The notes below the pieces were generated by a model that was not told the origin of the DNA, did not search any database, and was given only the letters and a program-made list of their open reading frames with translations. Positions 42,636-51,657 of a DNA stretch of 64,000 nucleotides are shown here, piece after piece. Position 1 is the stretch's first letter. Every line of letters begins with the position of its first letter. A program made the position numbers and the translations under genes. The stretch spans positions 930,001-994,000 of the forward strand of contig OZ250145.1 in the NCBI GenBank assembly GCA_965237565.1. Direction: 5' to 3'. The stretch is from JANQSP01 sp965237565. Lineage in GTDB: Bacteria; Bdellovibrionota; Bdellovibrionia; Bdellovibrionales; UBA1609.

Positions 42636-44012
42636 ATGAAAAAAACGCAAAAACTTTTTGGAACAGATGGAATCAGAGGCAGGTCTAATCAGTTTCCTGT
42701 TCAAGCCGATGTCATTTTAAAAGTAGGGCAGGCGTTTGGTTATTTGTTGCAACAATCAAAAAAACCGAATCGAAAACATCCTATGGTTTTGATCGGCAAG
42801 GATACTCGTCTTTCTGGTTATATGCTGGAGCAAGCTTTAGCCAGTGGGCTCAACTCCATGGGAGTTTGGGTACAACTCACAGGGCCTTTGCCCACTCCGG
42901 GGATTGGTTTTTTGGCACGTAACATGAGAGCTTCTGCAGGAGTGGTGATCTCCGCTTCGCACAATCCCTATTCCGACAATGGAATCAAATTTTTTGATGA
43001 GCAGGGGTTTAAAATTTCCCACCAAATGGAAAAGAAAATTGAATCACTCGTATTTTCTGATGAATTAAACAAAAAAATTGTTTCATCGGACCGAGTGGGA
43101 CGTAGCCGAAGAATTGATGATGCAGCTGGGAGATACATTGTCCATGTAAAAAATTCTTTTCCACTTGATCACACACTGGACGGACTTCGTATTGTTTTGG
43201 ATTGTGGACACGGAGCCACTTACAAGATCGCTCCCACCATTTTTCAAGAACTGGGTGCTGAGGTGATTGTTTTGGGCAACGAACCCAATGGCTACAACAT
43301 CAACGACCGTGCTGGTACTTTGTACATGGAAACTCTTCGTGGAGTTGTGTTGAAACATGGAGCTCATGTGGGAATTAGCATTGATGGAGATGGGGACCGT
43401 GTTTTGATGACAGATGAATTGGGCAATCTGGTGGATGGAGATCACATTTTGGGTATTTGTGCCCTTAGTTTGCAAAAAAAAGGAGAGTTAACAGAAAACA
43501 AAGTGACGAGTACCTATATGTCCAACATGGGTTTGGAAAAAATGTTGAACCAAAAGGGGATTGAGCTTTTTCGAACCGAAGTGGGGGATAGAAATGTAGT
43601 AGAATACATGAAGGAGCACGGGATTACATTGGGAGGAGAACCTTCGGGTCACATCATTTTTCTTAATCAAAGTACGACGGGGGATGCCTGTGTAGCTGCC
43701 TTAAATGTTTTGGCCGTTATGAGATATGAAAACAAAAAACTTTCTGAGCTGAGATCAGTCTTACTCTCTGTTCCTCAACTAAAATCTTCGATCCATGTGA
43801 CAAAAAAAGTGAATCTATCTGAGCTCAAAGGCTATTCTTCCTTAATGGGAAAGGTGCAAAAAAAACTTGCAGGCTTAGGGCGTGTCTATGTTCGTTTTTC
43901 TGGTACAGAGCCTGTGATCAGAATTTTGCTTGAATCGGAAGACACCAGCCTAATGAAATCTTGCTCAGATGAAATCACTCATTTTCTTCGTGAGAAATTG
44001 GTGAATGTCTAA
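42636..44012 (+). CDS. glmM: Phosphoglucosamine mutase GlmM
   Basis: Interconverts glucosamine-6-P and glucosamine-1-P for UDP-GlcNAc synthesis. Motifs: FGTDGIRGRSNQ at the start, active-site serine in ISASHNPYSDNG (Ser108), the metal loop IDGDGDRVL, substrate-specificity GGEPSGHI, and phosphate-binding RFSGTEPVIRI. 458 residues is normal. Starts 6 bp after ftsH and overlaps nnr by 8 nt. Confidence 0.96.
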   Translation: MKKTQKLFGTDGIRGRSNQFPVQADVILKVGQAFGYLLQQSKKPNRKHPMVLIGKDTRLSGYMLEQALASGLNSMGVWVQLTGPLPTPGIGFLARNMRASAGVVISASHNPYSDNGIKFFDEQGFKISHQMEKKIESLVFSDELNKKIVSSDRVGRSRRIDDAAGRYIVHVKNSFPLDHTLDGLRIVLDCGHGATYKIAPTIFQELGAEVIVLGNEPNGYNINDRAGTLYMETLRGVVLKHGAHVGISIDGDGDRVLMTDELGNLVDGDHILGICALSLQKKGELTENKVTSTYMSNMGLEKMLNQKGIELFRTEVGDRNVVEYMKEHGITLGGEPSGHIIFLNQSTTGDACVAALNVLAVMRYENKKLSELRSVLLSVPQLKSSIHVTKKVNLSELKGYSSLMGKVQKKLAGLGRVYVRFSGTEPVIRILLESEDTSLMKSCSDEITHFLREKLVNV

Positions 44013-45543
44013 GCCTCTTAGTTATTTAAAGGATCAAAAGCAAAAATTGAACCCATTAGCGACTGTTGAACAGGCGATGGCAATCGATCGATTGGCCCAA
44101 GAGCAATATGGTATTTCAGCAGAGATTTTGATGGAATCAGCGGGAGCTTTATCCGCGAGAGAAATTTTCTCTCATGAAAAAGCCAAAGAGTGGACCAAGT
44201 CTTCAGTCACGATTCTTTGCGGACCGGGAAACAATGGTGGGGACGGCTTGGTTCTTGCTCGACATTTGCTCTGTAGTGGCATAGATGTTCTGGTTTTTTG
44301 TCCCAAAGATTGCAAATCCTCCTTGCTAAAAACACAAAAAAAAAGACTCATCTCCCAGGGATTAACTCTTCACTCCGTTCAGGACATGGAGGAGATAAAA
44401 AAAGCCTGCTCTCGTTCCTCTTTGATCATAGACGCTCTTTTTGGAATTGGGCTTTCAAAAAATATTGAGAACTTTTATTTTGATCTTATCTGTTTCCTAA
44501 ACGAAAGAAAAAATCCTCTTATCTCCTTAGACATTCCCTCTGGCTTGAATGCGAACAGGGGTCTTGCGATGGGGATAAGCGTTCATGCTGATGCAACAAT
44601 TAGTTTTGGTTTTGCAAAGCCTGGTTTTTACTTGATGGATGGTCCTTCGTTTGTAGGCGAGTTGTGTATTTTACTGATTGGTTTTCCTCGTAAACTTTTT
44701 TACGAGCAAGCAAACACTCATTTTTTGATCGATGAGCCATGGGTAGTCTCTCAATTGCCAAAACGCTTGCCAACCGATCACAAAGCTTGTCAAGGGCATT
44801 TGCTTGTTTGTGCTGGTAGGGAGGGATTTTGGGGTGCTGGTCAACTCGCAGCCTTATCTGCTTATCGAATGGGTTCAGGTTATGTGACTTGGGCAGGAGG
44901 GGATGGCAGGGAGCATCCGCCTATTGAAGGGCTCAGTGATGTTTTGACAAAGTCGATTTCTGACAAAGATCTTTTTTCAAAAAAGCAGGCTGTGGTCATT
45001 GGCCCAGGCTTAGGAGTGGGAGAGGTAACAAAAAAATTGTTGCTCGATTTGAAGCAAAAAAAAATTCCTGTTGTCGTAGACGCAGATGCTTTTACTCTTT
45101 GTGTGAATGAGAATTTGTTTCCTCTGCCTTCTCACTGGATTGTTACCCCCCATAGCGGAGAGCTGGCTTCTTTGTTTCATGTAAAGGGAGAAGACATTGA
45201 CCAAGATCGCACTCATTATGCCCAAGAAGCCAGTCAAAAAACAGGTGCTTTGGTTTTGTTAAAAGGATTTCATTCCGTTTTGGCCTCAAAAGATTCTTGT
45301 TGGATTGTGCCGACTGGAAACTCCGCTTTGGCCAAAGCAGGCACGGGGGATGTGTTGGCAGGATTCATAGGTGCTTTGTTGGCTCGCGGGCTTTCTTCTT
45401 TTTCCGCTACAGCAGTGGCTAGTTTCGTACACGGAAAGCTAGCCGATGAATGGGTTTTATCTGGAAAGGATCGAGATAGCTTGATGGCTCAGGATTTAAA
45501 AGAACTTTTACCACTTGTTTTAAAAAAATTGAGAAAAGAATAA
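44005..45543 (+). CDS. nnr: Bifunctional NAD(P)H-hydrate repair enzyme Nnr
   Basis: Repairs damaged NADHX/NADPHX. The N-terminal epimerase (YjeF_N, about 15-225) has LMESAGALSAREI and CGPGNNGGDGLVLARHL. The C-terminal ADP-dependent dehydratase (230-512) has GHLLVCAGREGFWGAGQLAA, VIGPGLGVGE, VVDADAF, TPHSGELASLF and AKAGTGDVLAGFIGALLARG. Overlaps glmM. Confidence 0.94.
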   Translation: MSKPLSYLKDQKQKLNPLATVEQAMAIDRLAQEQYGISAEILMESAGALSAREIFSHEKAKEWTKSSVTILCGPGNNGGDGLVLARHLLCSGIDVLVFCPKDCKSSLLKTQKKRLISQGLTLHSVQDMEEIKKACSRSSLIIDALFGIGLSKNIENFYFDLICFLNERKNPLISLDIPSGLNANRGLAMGISVHADATISFGFAKPGFYLMDGPSFVGELCILLIGFPRKLFYEQANTHFLIDEPWVVSQLPKRLPTDHKACQGHLLVCAGREGFWGAGQLAALSAYRMGSGYVTWAGGDGREHPPIEGLSDVLTKSISDKDLFSKKQAVVIGPGLGVGEVTKKLLLDLKQKKIPVVVDADAFTLCVNENLFPLPSHWIVTPHSGELASLFHVKGEDIDQDRTHYAQEASQKTGALVLLKGFHSVLASKDSCWIVPTGNSALAKAGTGDVLAGFIGALLARGLSSFSATAVASFVHGKLADEWVLSGKDRDSLMAQDLKELLPLVLKKLRKE

Positions 45544-45583
45544 AATCAAAGAGCTAGTATTTAAAAATGTAAGCGAAAAAGAC

Positions 45584-45997
45584 ATGGCACTTGTTGTCCT
45601 TCAGGTGAAAGAGCTATTTCAAAAACCGCAAGCACTTTTGCTTTCTGGCAGTTTGGGTTCTGGTAAAACAAGCTTTGTTCGTTATCTTTTAGAGATTGAC
45701 AAGAAACTTGCAAAAAAAATTTCTTCGCTTGTTCTCTCTCCAACATTCACCATACAAAACACATACCAAACTTTTGTTTTCGGACATGTACAGCATTTCG
45801 ATCTTTATCGCATAAAAAATGACGAAGATTTGGAATCAACAGGATTTTGGGATGTGTTTTCCCAGAAAAAAGATTTGTTGATCATTGAGTGGGCAGATCG
45901 TCTCAATATGAGAAACCTTCCCCCGGATTGGAATTATTTACAGCTTTTTTTTTCCTTCGGTGAAAAAAAAGGAACCCGTCACATAAAGATAAAGTAG
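45584..45997 (+). CDS. tsaE: tRNA threonylcarbamoyladenosine biosynthesis ATPase TsaE
   Basis: P-loop GSLGSGKTSFVR, then LSPTFTIQNTY, the HFDLYRI motif and IIEWADRL. Works with TsaB/C/D to make t6A37 in tRNAs. From ATG 45584 the protein lacks about a dozen N-terminal residues that the family usually has, and the frame upstream to 45533 is open and encodes a fitting KELVFKNVSEKD. A non-AUG start such as ATC 45545 is therefore possible. Last gene of the tilS operon. Confidence 0.9.
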   Translation: MALVVLQVKELFQKPQALLLSGSLGSGKTSFVRYLLEIDKKLAKKISSLVLSPTFTIQNTYQTFVFGHVQHFDLYRIKNDEDLESTGFWDVFSQKKDLLIIEWADRLNMRNLPPDWNYLQLFFSFGEKKGTRHIKIK

Positions 45998-46047
45998 CTA
46001 TTGACTTATCTAGGGTCTTCTTCTTACAATTTTTCAAGGTGGTTTAT

Positions 46048-48927
46048 ATGCTAGGATTGCTGATTATTTTCTGTAGGGAAGCTTTCGCTCGTTTCTTCTT
46101 GTTTCTATCTCTCAAAAACTTGTTCTCCCAATCAGGAGTGGGTCTAATTGGTGTAATGATCTCCGCCGCTGTGATGGTACCAGTGGCCTTGGTTTCAGTT
46201 CAGATTCATAAAAATATGTTGGTAGCACAAAAGGACGTGGAGAGAAGATACTCTGTGGATCATTTGTTTCAAGATATTAGGTCTGAGCTAGGAGATACAG
46301 TGATTTGTACTCGGACCTTACGAACTTATTTAGTAGATATGAAACTTCCAACAGAAGAAGAGGGGACTGCGGATTTGCCTTCCATAAAGACCAAGGATGG
46401 AACGGGTGATCTTCATGTGAAAGGAGGTATTTACGAGGGCGGGAATGCAAAAATAAAGGAGATGGAAGTGTCACATCTTACGAGAGATACTTCAGGAGGC
46501 AACACAGGGACGGCAATTTTTACGGCACATTTTGAAAAGGGTAGCGCGGAGCAGGTAGGTTTGACAGACTTTAAACCTAGGGATTTGGAGTTAATGGTGG
46601 TTATGAACCTAGATGTAGCAGGAGAGCCGACAACTGTGAAAAGGTGCTGGGCTAAGTTTGCTGGACAAAATCTATCCTTATTAGAATCCTGCAAGGGTCG
46701 GATTGATTTTGTGAAGAACAATTGCCCTTATACCATGCCTCCTTGGTTATCATCAGCTAGTACATCGGATGAGATTGTTGAGCTTACCGGTGATAATGAG
46801 GTGATTTGGCACGAGGGTACTTGGAATGATGGCACTTGGTGTACCTCTTCAACAAAATTGGAGCACTGTTTGTGGAAGGGAGGAACTTGGACCTCGGGGA
46901 CTTGGAATAATGGTATCTGGCAAGCGGGTGAATGGTTTGGTTCTCCTGTTGATGGTGCTGATTGGAAAGCTGGTTTGTGTAAGGACAAAACACACCCCAC
47001 TCCACCTCCTATCGTATGTTACGATCCATGTGTTCCAACTGCTCCAGTCGCAACAGAAGGACATTGTGTGGTTTCAAAAGGACGTAGACACAGTGAGAAA
47101 GCTAGTGATGCTGTGACTACTTGTGAAGCTGGTTACCTAGGTAAATGTGAATCCGAATGCAATAATGGGAATTGGTTAAAAACTAGTAGATATAATGATG
47201 ATGACTATTGCCATTTGCCAAGGAAATGTAGTGCAAAAACTATTAGTAGTCTTGATTGTTCACTCAAAGAGGTTGAACATGAGGGTACATCGGGAGATTG
47301 CAATGAGGGCTATGCAGGAAAATGCAAGCACAAATGCAATGATGAAACTTGGGAATATCTTCCTCTTACCAGCTATGATCCAGTTCGGATATCGTACGAT
47401 GATCTTGTTAGAGGGACCTATGAAGAATCTTACAATCACGCATGTCGTCCATTCAACACATGTTCTGGTAGCACCTTAGTAGCTGGCTCCAGAAGTTGCC
47501 ATTCTGTGAATCCTTCTTCTGGTGTTAAGCATGGTGAGAAAGCCTCTGGGACATGTGGGCCTGGCTATGTGGGAGAATGTGGCTACACTTGTGTGGATGG
47601 TCGTTGGAATAGTCCTGGTTTTCATCATACCTGTCGCCTAGGCAAATCGTGTAGTGGAACTCGCAAGGGGGGAAGATGCAACTTAACTGTCGCTTCTCAC
47701 GGAGTAACAACAAGAGGGCGTTGCGAAGACTTCGGTAGTTGTAGATATAGGTGCCACGACGGTGAGTGGGAGCCTTCCACTGATACTTGTCGTGCAGGAA
47801 GGTCATGCAGCAATACTTCATTCAGAGATTCTTCCTGTAAAGTGCTTGTTACTTCTCACGGTGACAAGTCAGGCACATGTGCATCAGACTACGTAGGAGA
47901 GTGCAAATTTAAATGTTTTGACTCTATCTGGAAGGATACATCCCCTGCTACCTCCAACACTTGTCGTTTGCCTAACAATTGTTTGGGAGATAAGATGATC
48001 GAGTATTGTTCGCTCGCAAGTGTTGGTAGTGGTAGAAGTTCAGGAACATGTCCATATGGTGGTGAGTGTAGCTACACCTGCAATGATGGTAGATGGACAA
48101 AATCTTTGAACACTTGCGGGGTACCGAGGACTTGTGATTCTGAGATAGTTGGTTTTTGCAATATGTATCACACCTTAGCCAAGCACGATAAAACATACCA
48201 GGGTCTTTGTACGGTCGGGTCCATCTACGGCTATTGTGGGTATAAATGTAATGATGGCAACTGGGAAAAGGTTCGCTCTGAGTGTGGCTGTAACACTGAA
48301 ACAAAGGATAACTGTAATGTGAGAATAACTCAGCACGACACAGTCCAAGCAGGTACTTGCGCAGAGGGTTATACGGGTGAGTGTTCGTACGAGTGCAATG
48401 ACGGTACTTGGCAGAGTGCTTCCACCGATTTTTGTTCTGCCACATGTGTTGCAACAACCACAAGTGATAACTGTGAGTTGTCTGCTAGTGAGCATGGTCA
48501 GTCAGGAGGAGAATGTGCTGGTGGTTACACCGGTGGTTGTAGATATGAATGTGTTAATGGCACTTGGAAGAAGATGATTGTAGATAGCGAAGGAGGAGGT
48601 GGTTCATTATGTCAACCTGCTGTTTGGTGTGATGGGACTTGGGGATATAACCACTGTCAACTGCTGCCGAGGATTCATGGTAAGACATCAGGAAGATGTA
48701 TACTTGGTGGTGGATGTAGCTACACGTGTGTCAATGGTACTTGGAGTAAGAATAGCAATACTTGCGTACATTGTAGTACTTATTGTCAGAGAAAAAAGAA
48801 CACTTGCTGTGCGGAAAGAGTATATCGTATGCATGGTAGTAGTACGACGAGATGTGCGCGGAACTCAGGAGCGTGTGACGGCACCTACAACAATTGTATG
48901 AACTCTTACAGGTGCTCTCCTCGGTAA
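46048..48927 (+). CDS. Large prepilin-like, Trp-repeat and Cys-module surface protein
   Basis: About 959 residues from ATG 46048, which has AAGGTGG 5 nt upstream. Order: long leader, then SQSGVGLIGVMISAAVM, resembling a type IV prepilin cleavage site and helix but with Gly where Glu5 is usual; an N-terminal region to about 230; W-x-x-G-x pentapeptides at about 254-306 (WNDGTW, WKGGTWTSGTWNNGIW); then about ten Cys modules to the C-terminus. Each module ends in a pattern such as GECSYTCNDGTW followed by a closing Cys, reminiscent of sushi/EGF-type domains. Likely an exported, disulfide-rich adhesin or pilus-associated protein. No known family is assigned. Confidence 0.75.
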   Translation: MLGLLIIFCREAFARFFLFLSLKNLFSQSGVGLIGVMISAAVMVPVALVSVQIHKNMLVAQKDVERRYSVDHLFQDIRSELGDTVICTRTLRTYLVDMKLPTEEEGTADLPSIKTKDGTGDLHVKGGIYEGGNAKIKEMEVSHLTRDTSGGNTGTAIFTAHFEKGSAEQVGLTDFKPRDLELMVVMNLDVAGEPTTVKRCWAKFAGQNLSLLESCKGRIDFVKNNCPYTMPPWLSSASTSDEIVELTGDNEVIWHEGTWNDGTWCTSSTKLEHCLWKGGTWTSGTWNNGIWQAGEWFGSPVDGADWKAGLCKDKTHPTPPPIVCYDPCVPTAPVATEGHCVVSKGRRHSEKASDAVTTCEAGYLGKCESECNNGNWLKTSRYNDDDYCHLPRKCSAKTISSLDCSLKEVEHEGTSGDCNEGYAGKCKHKCNDETWEYLPLTSYDPVRISYDDLVRGTYEESYNHACRPFNTCSGSTLVAGSRSCHSVNPSSGVKHGEKASGTCGPGYVGECGYTCVDGRWNSPGFHHTCRLGKSCSGTRKGGRCNLTVASHGVTTRGRCEDFGSCRYRCHDGEWEPSTDTCRAGRSCSNTSFRDSSCKVLVTSHGDKSGTCASDYVGECKFKCFDSIWKDTSPATSNTCRLPNNCLGDKMIEYCSLASVGSGRSSGTCPYGGECSYTCNDGRWTKSLNTCGVPRTCDSEIVGFCNMYHTLAKHDKTYQGLCTVGSIYGYCGYKCNDGNWEKVRSECGCNTETKDNCNVRITQHDTVQAGTCAEGYTGECSYECNDGTWQSASTDFCSATCVATTTSDNCELSASEHGQSGGECAGGYTGGCRYECVNGTWKKMIVDSEGGGGSLCQPAVWCDGTWGYNHCQLLPRIHGKTSGRCILGGGCSYTCVNGTWSKNSNTCVHCSTYCQRKKNTCCAERVYRMHGSSTTRCARNSGACDGTYNNCMNSYRCSPR

Positions 48928-48987
48928 GTATACAATTTGTTCCAGATAATAATAAAAAATCAGGGTCTGTTTTTACAGACAATGCAG

Positions 48988-49795
48988 TTATTCACTGGGG
49001 CATGAAGCAAAATAACCGTCTTTATCTTTACTGTAGTATTTAATGTATTTATATGATTGTAGAACTTCATGGCAGATCGAATTTCCTGTATTGGGAATAT
49101 CAGAATCTGGATCGGGTATGCAATTATTTACCATTTGTTTAAAAAAACAATTTTGGTTCAGCAAACAAGTGCCGGTAGAGGGATCATAGATTGCATATAA
49201 AGATTCGCAAATTTTTTCATCTTCAAACATTACTTGGCAGGTCTCTACCACATGTGTCACGGGATTTAGGAGAAAAAGTATATCAAACTGATACAGAGGC
49301 AATTCAAAGGCTTTCGTGGGCTGAGCTTCAGGAATAATTTCTGAGAGGAGTTCGATTCTTCCAATAACCAATTTGTATTTTTGCTCCCTGAATAGATATG
49401 CTTGGACTGGTACAGAGTTTTTATGTTTCCAACTGAGGTTTTTAATTCGCCACCTACCATCAATAATGCTTCCAGTTTTAAGTATATTATCTTTTTGTAA
49501 ATAGCTCCCGGTTTTGTACCCACTAATATCAATACTTATTTCGGACTTTTTTGGAGGAACTTCTGTAGAATAGGGAAAAACTTTGCCAGAAAAATTCAAT
49601 TTGCAAGATTGTTTTAGATAATAATTCAAACCAGAATAAAAATCATTAGCTTCAGCTTTAGCTAGCACATGCTCTTGAGATTGGAAATTTATTGGATACT
49701 AGTTTTCCAACTGCAAAGATCCAGATAGCAATCAAAATTGGGTCAAAAACTAAGTTCACTGATCTTGATTCAGATTTTAGCATCATCATTATTTT
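48988..49795 (-). pseudogene. Broken copy of the prepilin-like gene at 52230-53177
   Basis: Closely similar to the intact gene over nearly its full length. Three lesions are visible: a 95-bp deletion at the 3' end (between two TCA triplets, matching 52262-52357 of the intact copy) that changes the frame, an extra base in the start of the conserved region near 49680 that disconnects the N-terminal helix, and a junction at CATTATTTT (49787-49795) where the sequence switches to a different gene. The remaining frame begins LAKAEANDFYSG. Confidence 0.85.
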
Positions 49796-50219
49796 CTTTA
49801 TACCTATTTTAGTCGTAGGGATTGTCTCTGGATTGGAACTACCATTACTAATGAAAATCAGGAATAAAATGGAAGAAAAATTTTATGTCTTAGGATTTGA
49901 TTTTGTGGGTATGTTTGTTGCATCTCTGTTATTTCCTATATCTTTTTTCACATTGGGGCTTTTTAAAACAGCAACCACTATCTCTATTATCAATCTTCTG
50001 GTTACCTATAGGCTTTCTCCCTCGAAAGAATTTGGTAAGGAAAAATTGATCGTTATATTTTTACTTCTTATCGCTATTTTTTTATGGCTATTCGACAAAA
50101 GGTATCTCCAGAAAAGCTATGGAGGGGAAAGACATCTTCCATCAATGGCACCAGATAGTAGCCCTCTAACGAAACAACAGGAAAGAGCATTAGAAGTGCC
50201 AAATAAAGAAAAAAAATAA
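49787..50219 (+). pseudogene. Chimeric fragment: membrane domain of the spermidine-synthase-like protein joined to a protease tail
   Basis: 49787-50095 copies 54928-55236 (helices with GIVSGLELPLLMKIRNK and FYVLGFDFVGMFVASLL). 50094 onward copies 51409-51562, the end of the matrixin-like protease gene (KRYLQKSYGGERH). The frame starting 49692 therefore runs through three unrelated pieces. No natural start or promoter is visible and I regard it as a recombination product, although it is an uninterrupted frame of 175 codons and could be expressed. Confidence 0.8.
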
Positions 50220-50234
50220 TCACCGAAGTGATTA
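50217..50234 (+). terminator. Hairpin after the chimeric frame
   Basis: TAATCAC (50217-50223, including the stop codon) pairs with GTGATTA (50228-50234) around CGAA, followed by a T-rich stretch. The related copy at the end of the protease gene has a mismatch in the stem, so it would be weaker there. Confidence 0.45.
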
Positions 50235-50412
50235 CTCTTTATTTTGGTTTTTGGCAAAGAATTGTAAAATTTTCTCTGCTACAACATAATTCTGATCGAA
50301 CATGTGTTTTAAACTACCAGTGCACCAAGTATATGTACATTTTTAAACTGATAATCACTTTTATTGCTTTCCCCTTCTTTTTTTTCTCTTAACTTTGATA
50401 TATGATATAAAA

Positions 50413-51567
50413 ATGAAAAAAATAGTACAATATCTCCTTCATTTATCACTACTCCTTTTTGTGATGTGGTCATTAGATGTAAAAGTTCAAGCATTTGAGA
50501 GACTGAGAATCAAAGTTTTTTTAGGTGGTAGCTTGAAAGAAAAGGTCCTGCCTCTGGCCACCCCAAATCTTATCCTTGTAGGTAGTAGCCAAGGAACTGA
50601 TGACACACCAACATTAGAAATTACAAATTTAGAAAAGGATGCAAGGGTTAGCTTGTATAAAAACTCTCTTTGTTCTGGTTCTGGTGCCAATATTTTTGTA
50701 GATAGCAGTGGAAGATTTACAGTCCCCTCTGAGCTAGAGACAAGTTATGGAGGTAATTATTATTCTGCCAAACAAACAGTAAATGGAAAAAGCTCTGCTT
50801 GCTCTGAGGCCATTTATTATCTCCACTCTTCCCCGTCAATAAACGGATGGAAGCGCTGGTCCGAGGATATGCTACGTAAAGGTATCACTACTAAAATCAG
50901 TACATTTTTTGGCAAGGATCTAGAAGACACCCGAGATTCTCGTGGCATCAATGCTTTTGAACGAATGATGGAGGAGTGGAATAAAAACGGATTGAACGGA
51001 TTGAACGGTTTTAAAGTTCCAAGCGTTAGAGTAGATAACATAGATGGACTAGTTTATGAGAATGGTGTAGTGTCAATTCATGTCAACCAACGAGATTTAC
51101 CTATCTACACCCCTGATGTAATAGCCCGGGCCTTCCGTAGAATGATAGTTGAATATGAGGGTACTCCTTACGAACACGGACAGATAATCGCTGCTAGTGT
51201 TCTAGTGAACTGGAACGCACAATTAGATTTTGTCGGCTTTACTTACGATCCTTTAGATATTCGTAACTTTGATTTACCTTCTACCATTCTTCATGAGTTA
51301 GGGCATTGCTTGGGTTTAGGGCATTCACCTAGTGGTTCTATGTCAATAATGGAAGCATATTTTAGTAGTAATCCCGTCCTTCGAGCTCTGCGAGCTCTCA
51401 CACCTTATGACAAAAGATATCTCCAGAAAAGCTATGGAGGAGAAAGACATCCCCCCCCATCAATGGCATCAGCTAACAGCCCTCTAGCGAAGCAGCAGAA
51501 AAGAGGATTACAAGCACCAAATAAAGAAAAAAAAATAATCACCGAAGTAATTACTCTTTATCGCTAG
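50413..51567 (+). CDS. Secreted matrixin-like metzincin protease with Ig-like domain
   Basis: Signal peptide (MKKIVQYLLHLSLLLFVMW); the start is ATG 50413, not TTG 50395. Residues about 50-137 look like a bacterial Ig-like domain (PTLEITNLEKDARVSLYK). The catalytic site is HELGHCLGLGH at 294-304 with the metzincin HExxHxxGxxH pattern, and SIMEAY supplies the Met-turn (Met313). LTPYDKRYLQKSYGG resembles the end of matrixin domains. A 47-residue tail follows, containing a run of eight Cs at 51451-51458 in the DNA. Flanked on both sides by duplicated fragments, some of them its own. Confidence 0.85.
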   Translation: MKKIVQYLLHLSLLLFVMWSLDVKVQAFERLRIKVFLGGSLKEKVLPLATPNLILVGSSQGTDDTPTLEITNLEKDARVSLYKNSLCSGSGANIFVDSSGRFTVPSELETSYGGNYYSAKQTVNGKSSACSEAIYYLHSSPSINGWKRWSEDMLRKGITTKISTFFGKDLEDTRDSRGINAFERMMEEWNKNGLNGLNGFKVPSVRVDNIDGLVYENGVVSIHVNQRDLPIYTPDVIARAFRRMIVEYEGTPYEHGQIIAASVLVNWNAQLDFVGFTYDPLDIRNFDLPSTILHELGHCLGLGHSPSGSMSIMEAYFSSNPVLRALRALTPYDKRYLQKSYGGERHPPPSMASANSPLAKQQKRGLQAPNKEKKIITEVITLYR

Positions 51568-51577
51568 TTCCCCACAT

Positions 51578-51657
51578 AGCTTTTTTAGGTGGTAGCGTGA
51601 AAGAAAGGGTCCTGCCTCTGGCTACCCCAAATCTTAGCATTGTAGGTAGTAGCCATG
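51578..51657 (+). pseudogene. Short copy of the protease gene 5' region
   Basis: About 80 bp closely matching 50514-50594 of the matrixin-like gene (TTTTTTAGGTGGTAGC, then GTCCTGCCTCTGGC, and CCCCAAATCTTAG). It joins directly to a copy of the acyltransferase-like gene at about 51658. It is a scrap left by rearrangement. Confidence 0.85.

Noticed and set aside
47972..48495. Two long minus-strand frames opposite the Cys-module gene
   Set aside because: They mirror the repetitive Cys/Gly codons of the sense gene and show no signal peptide or family motif.
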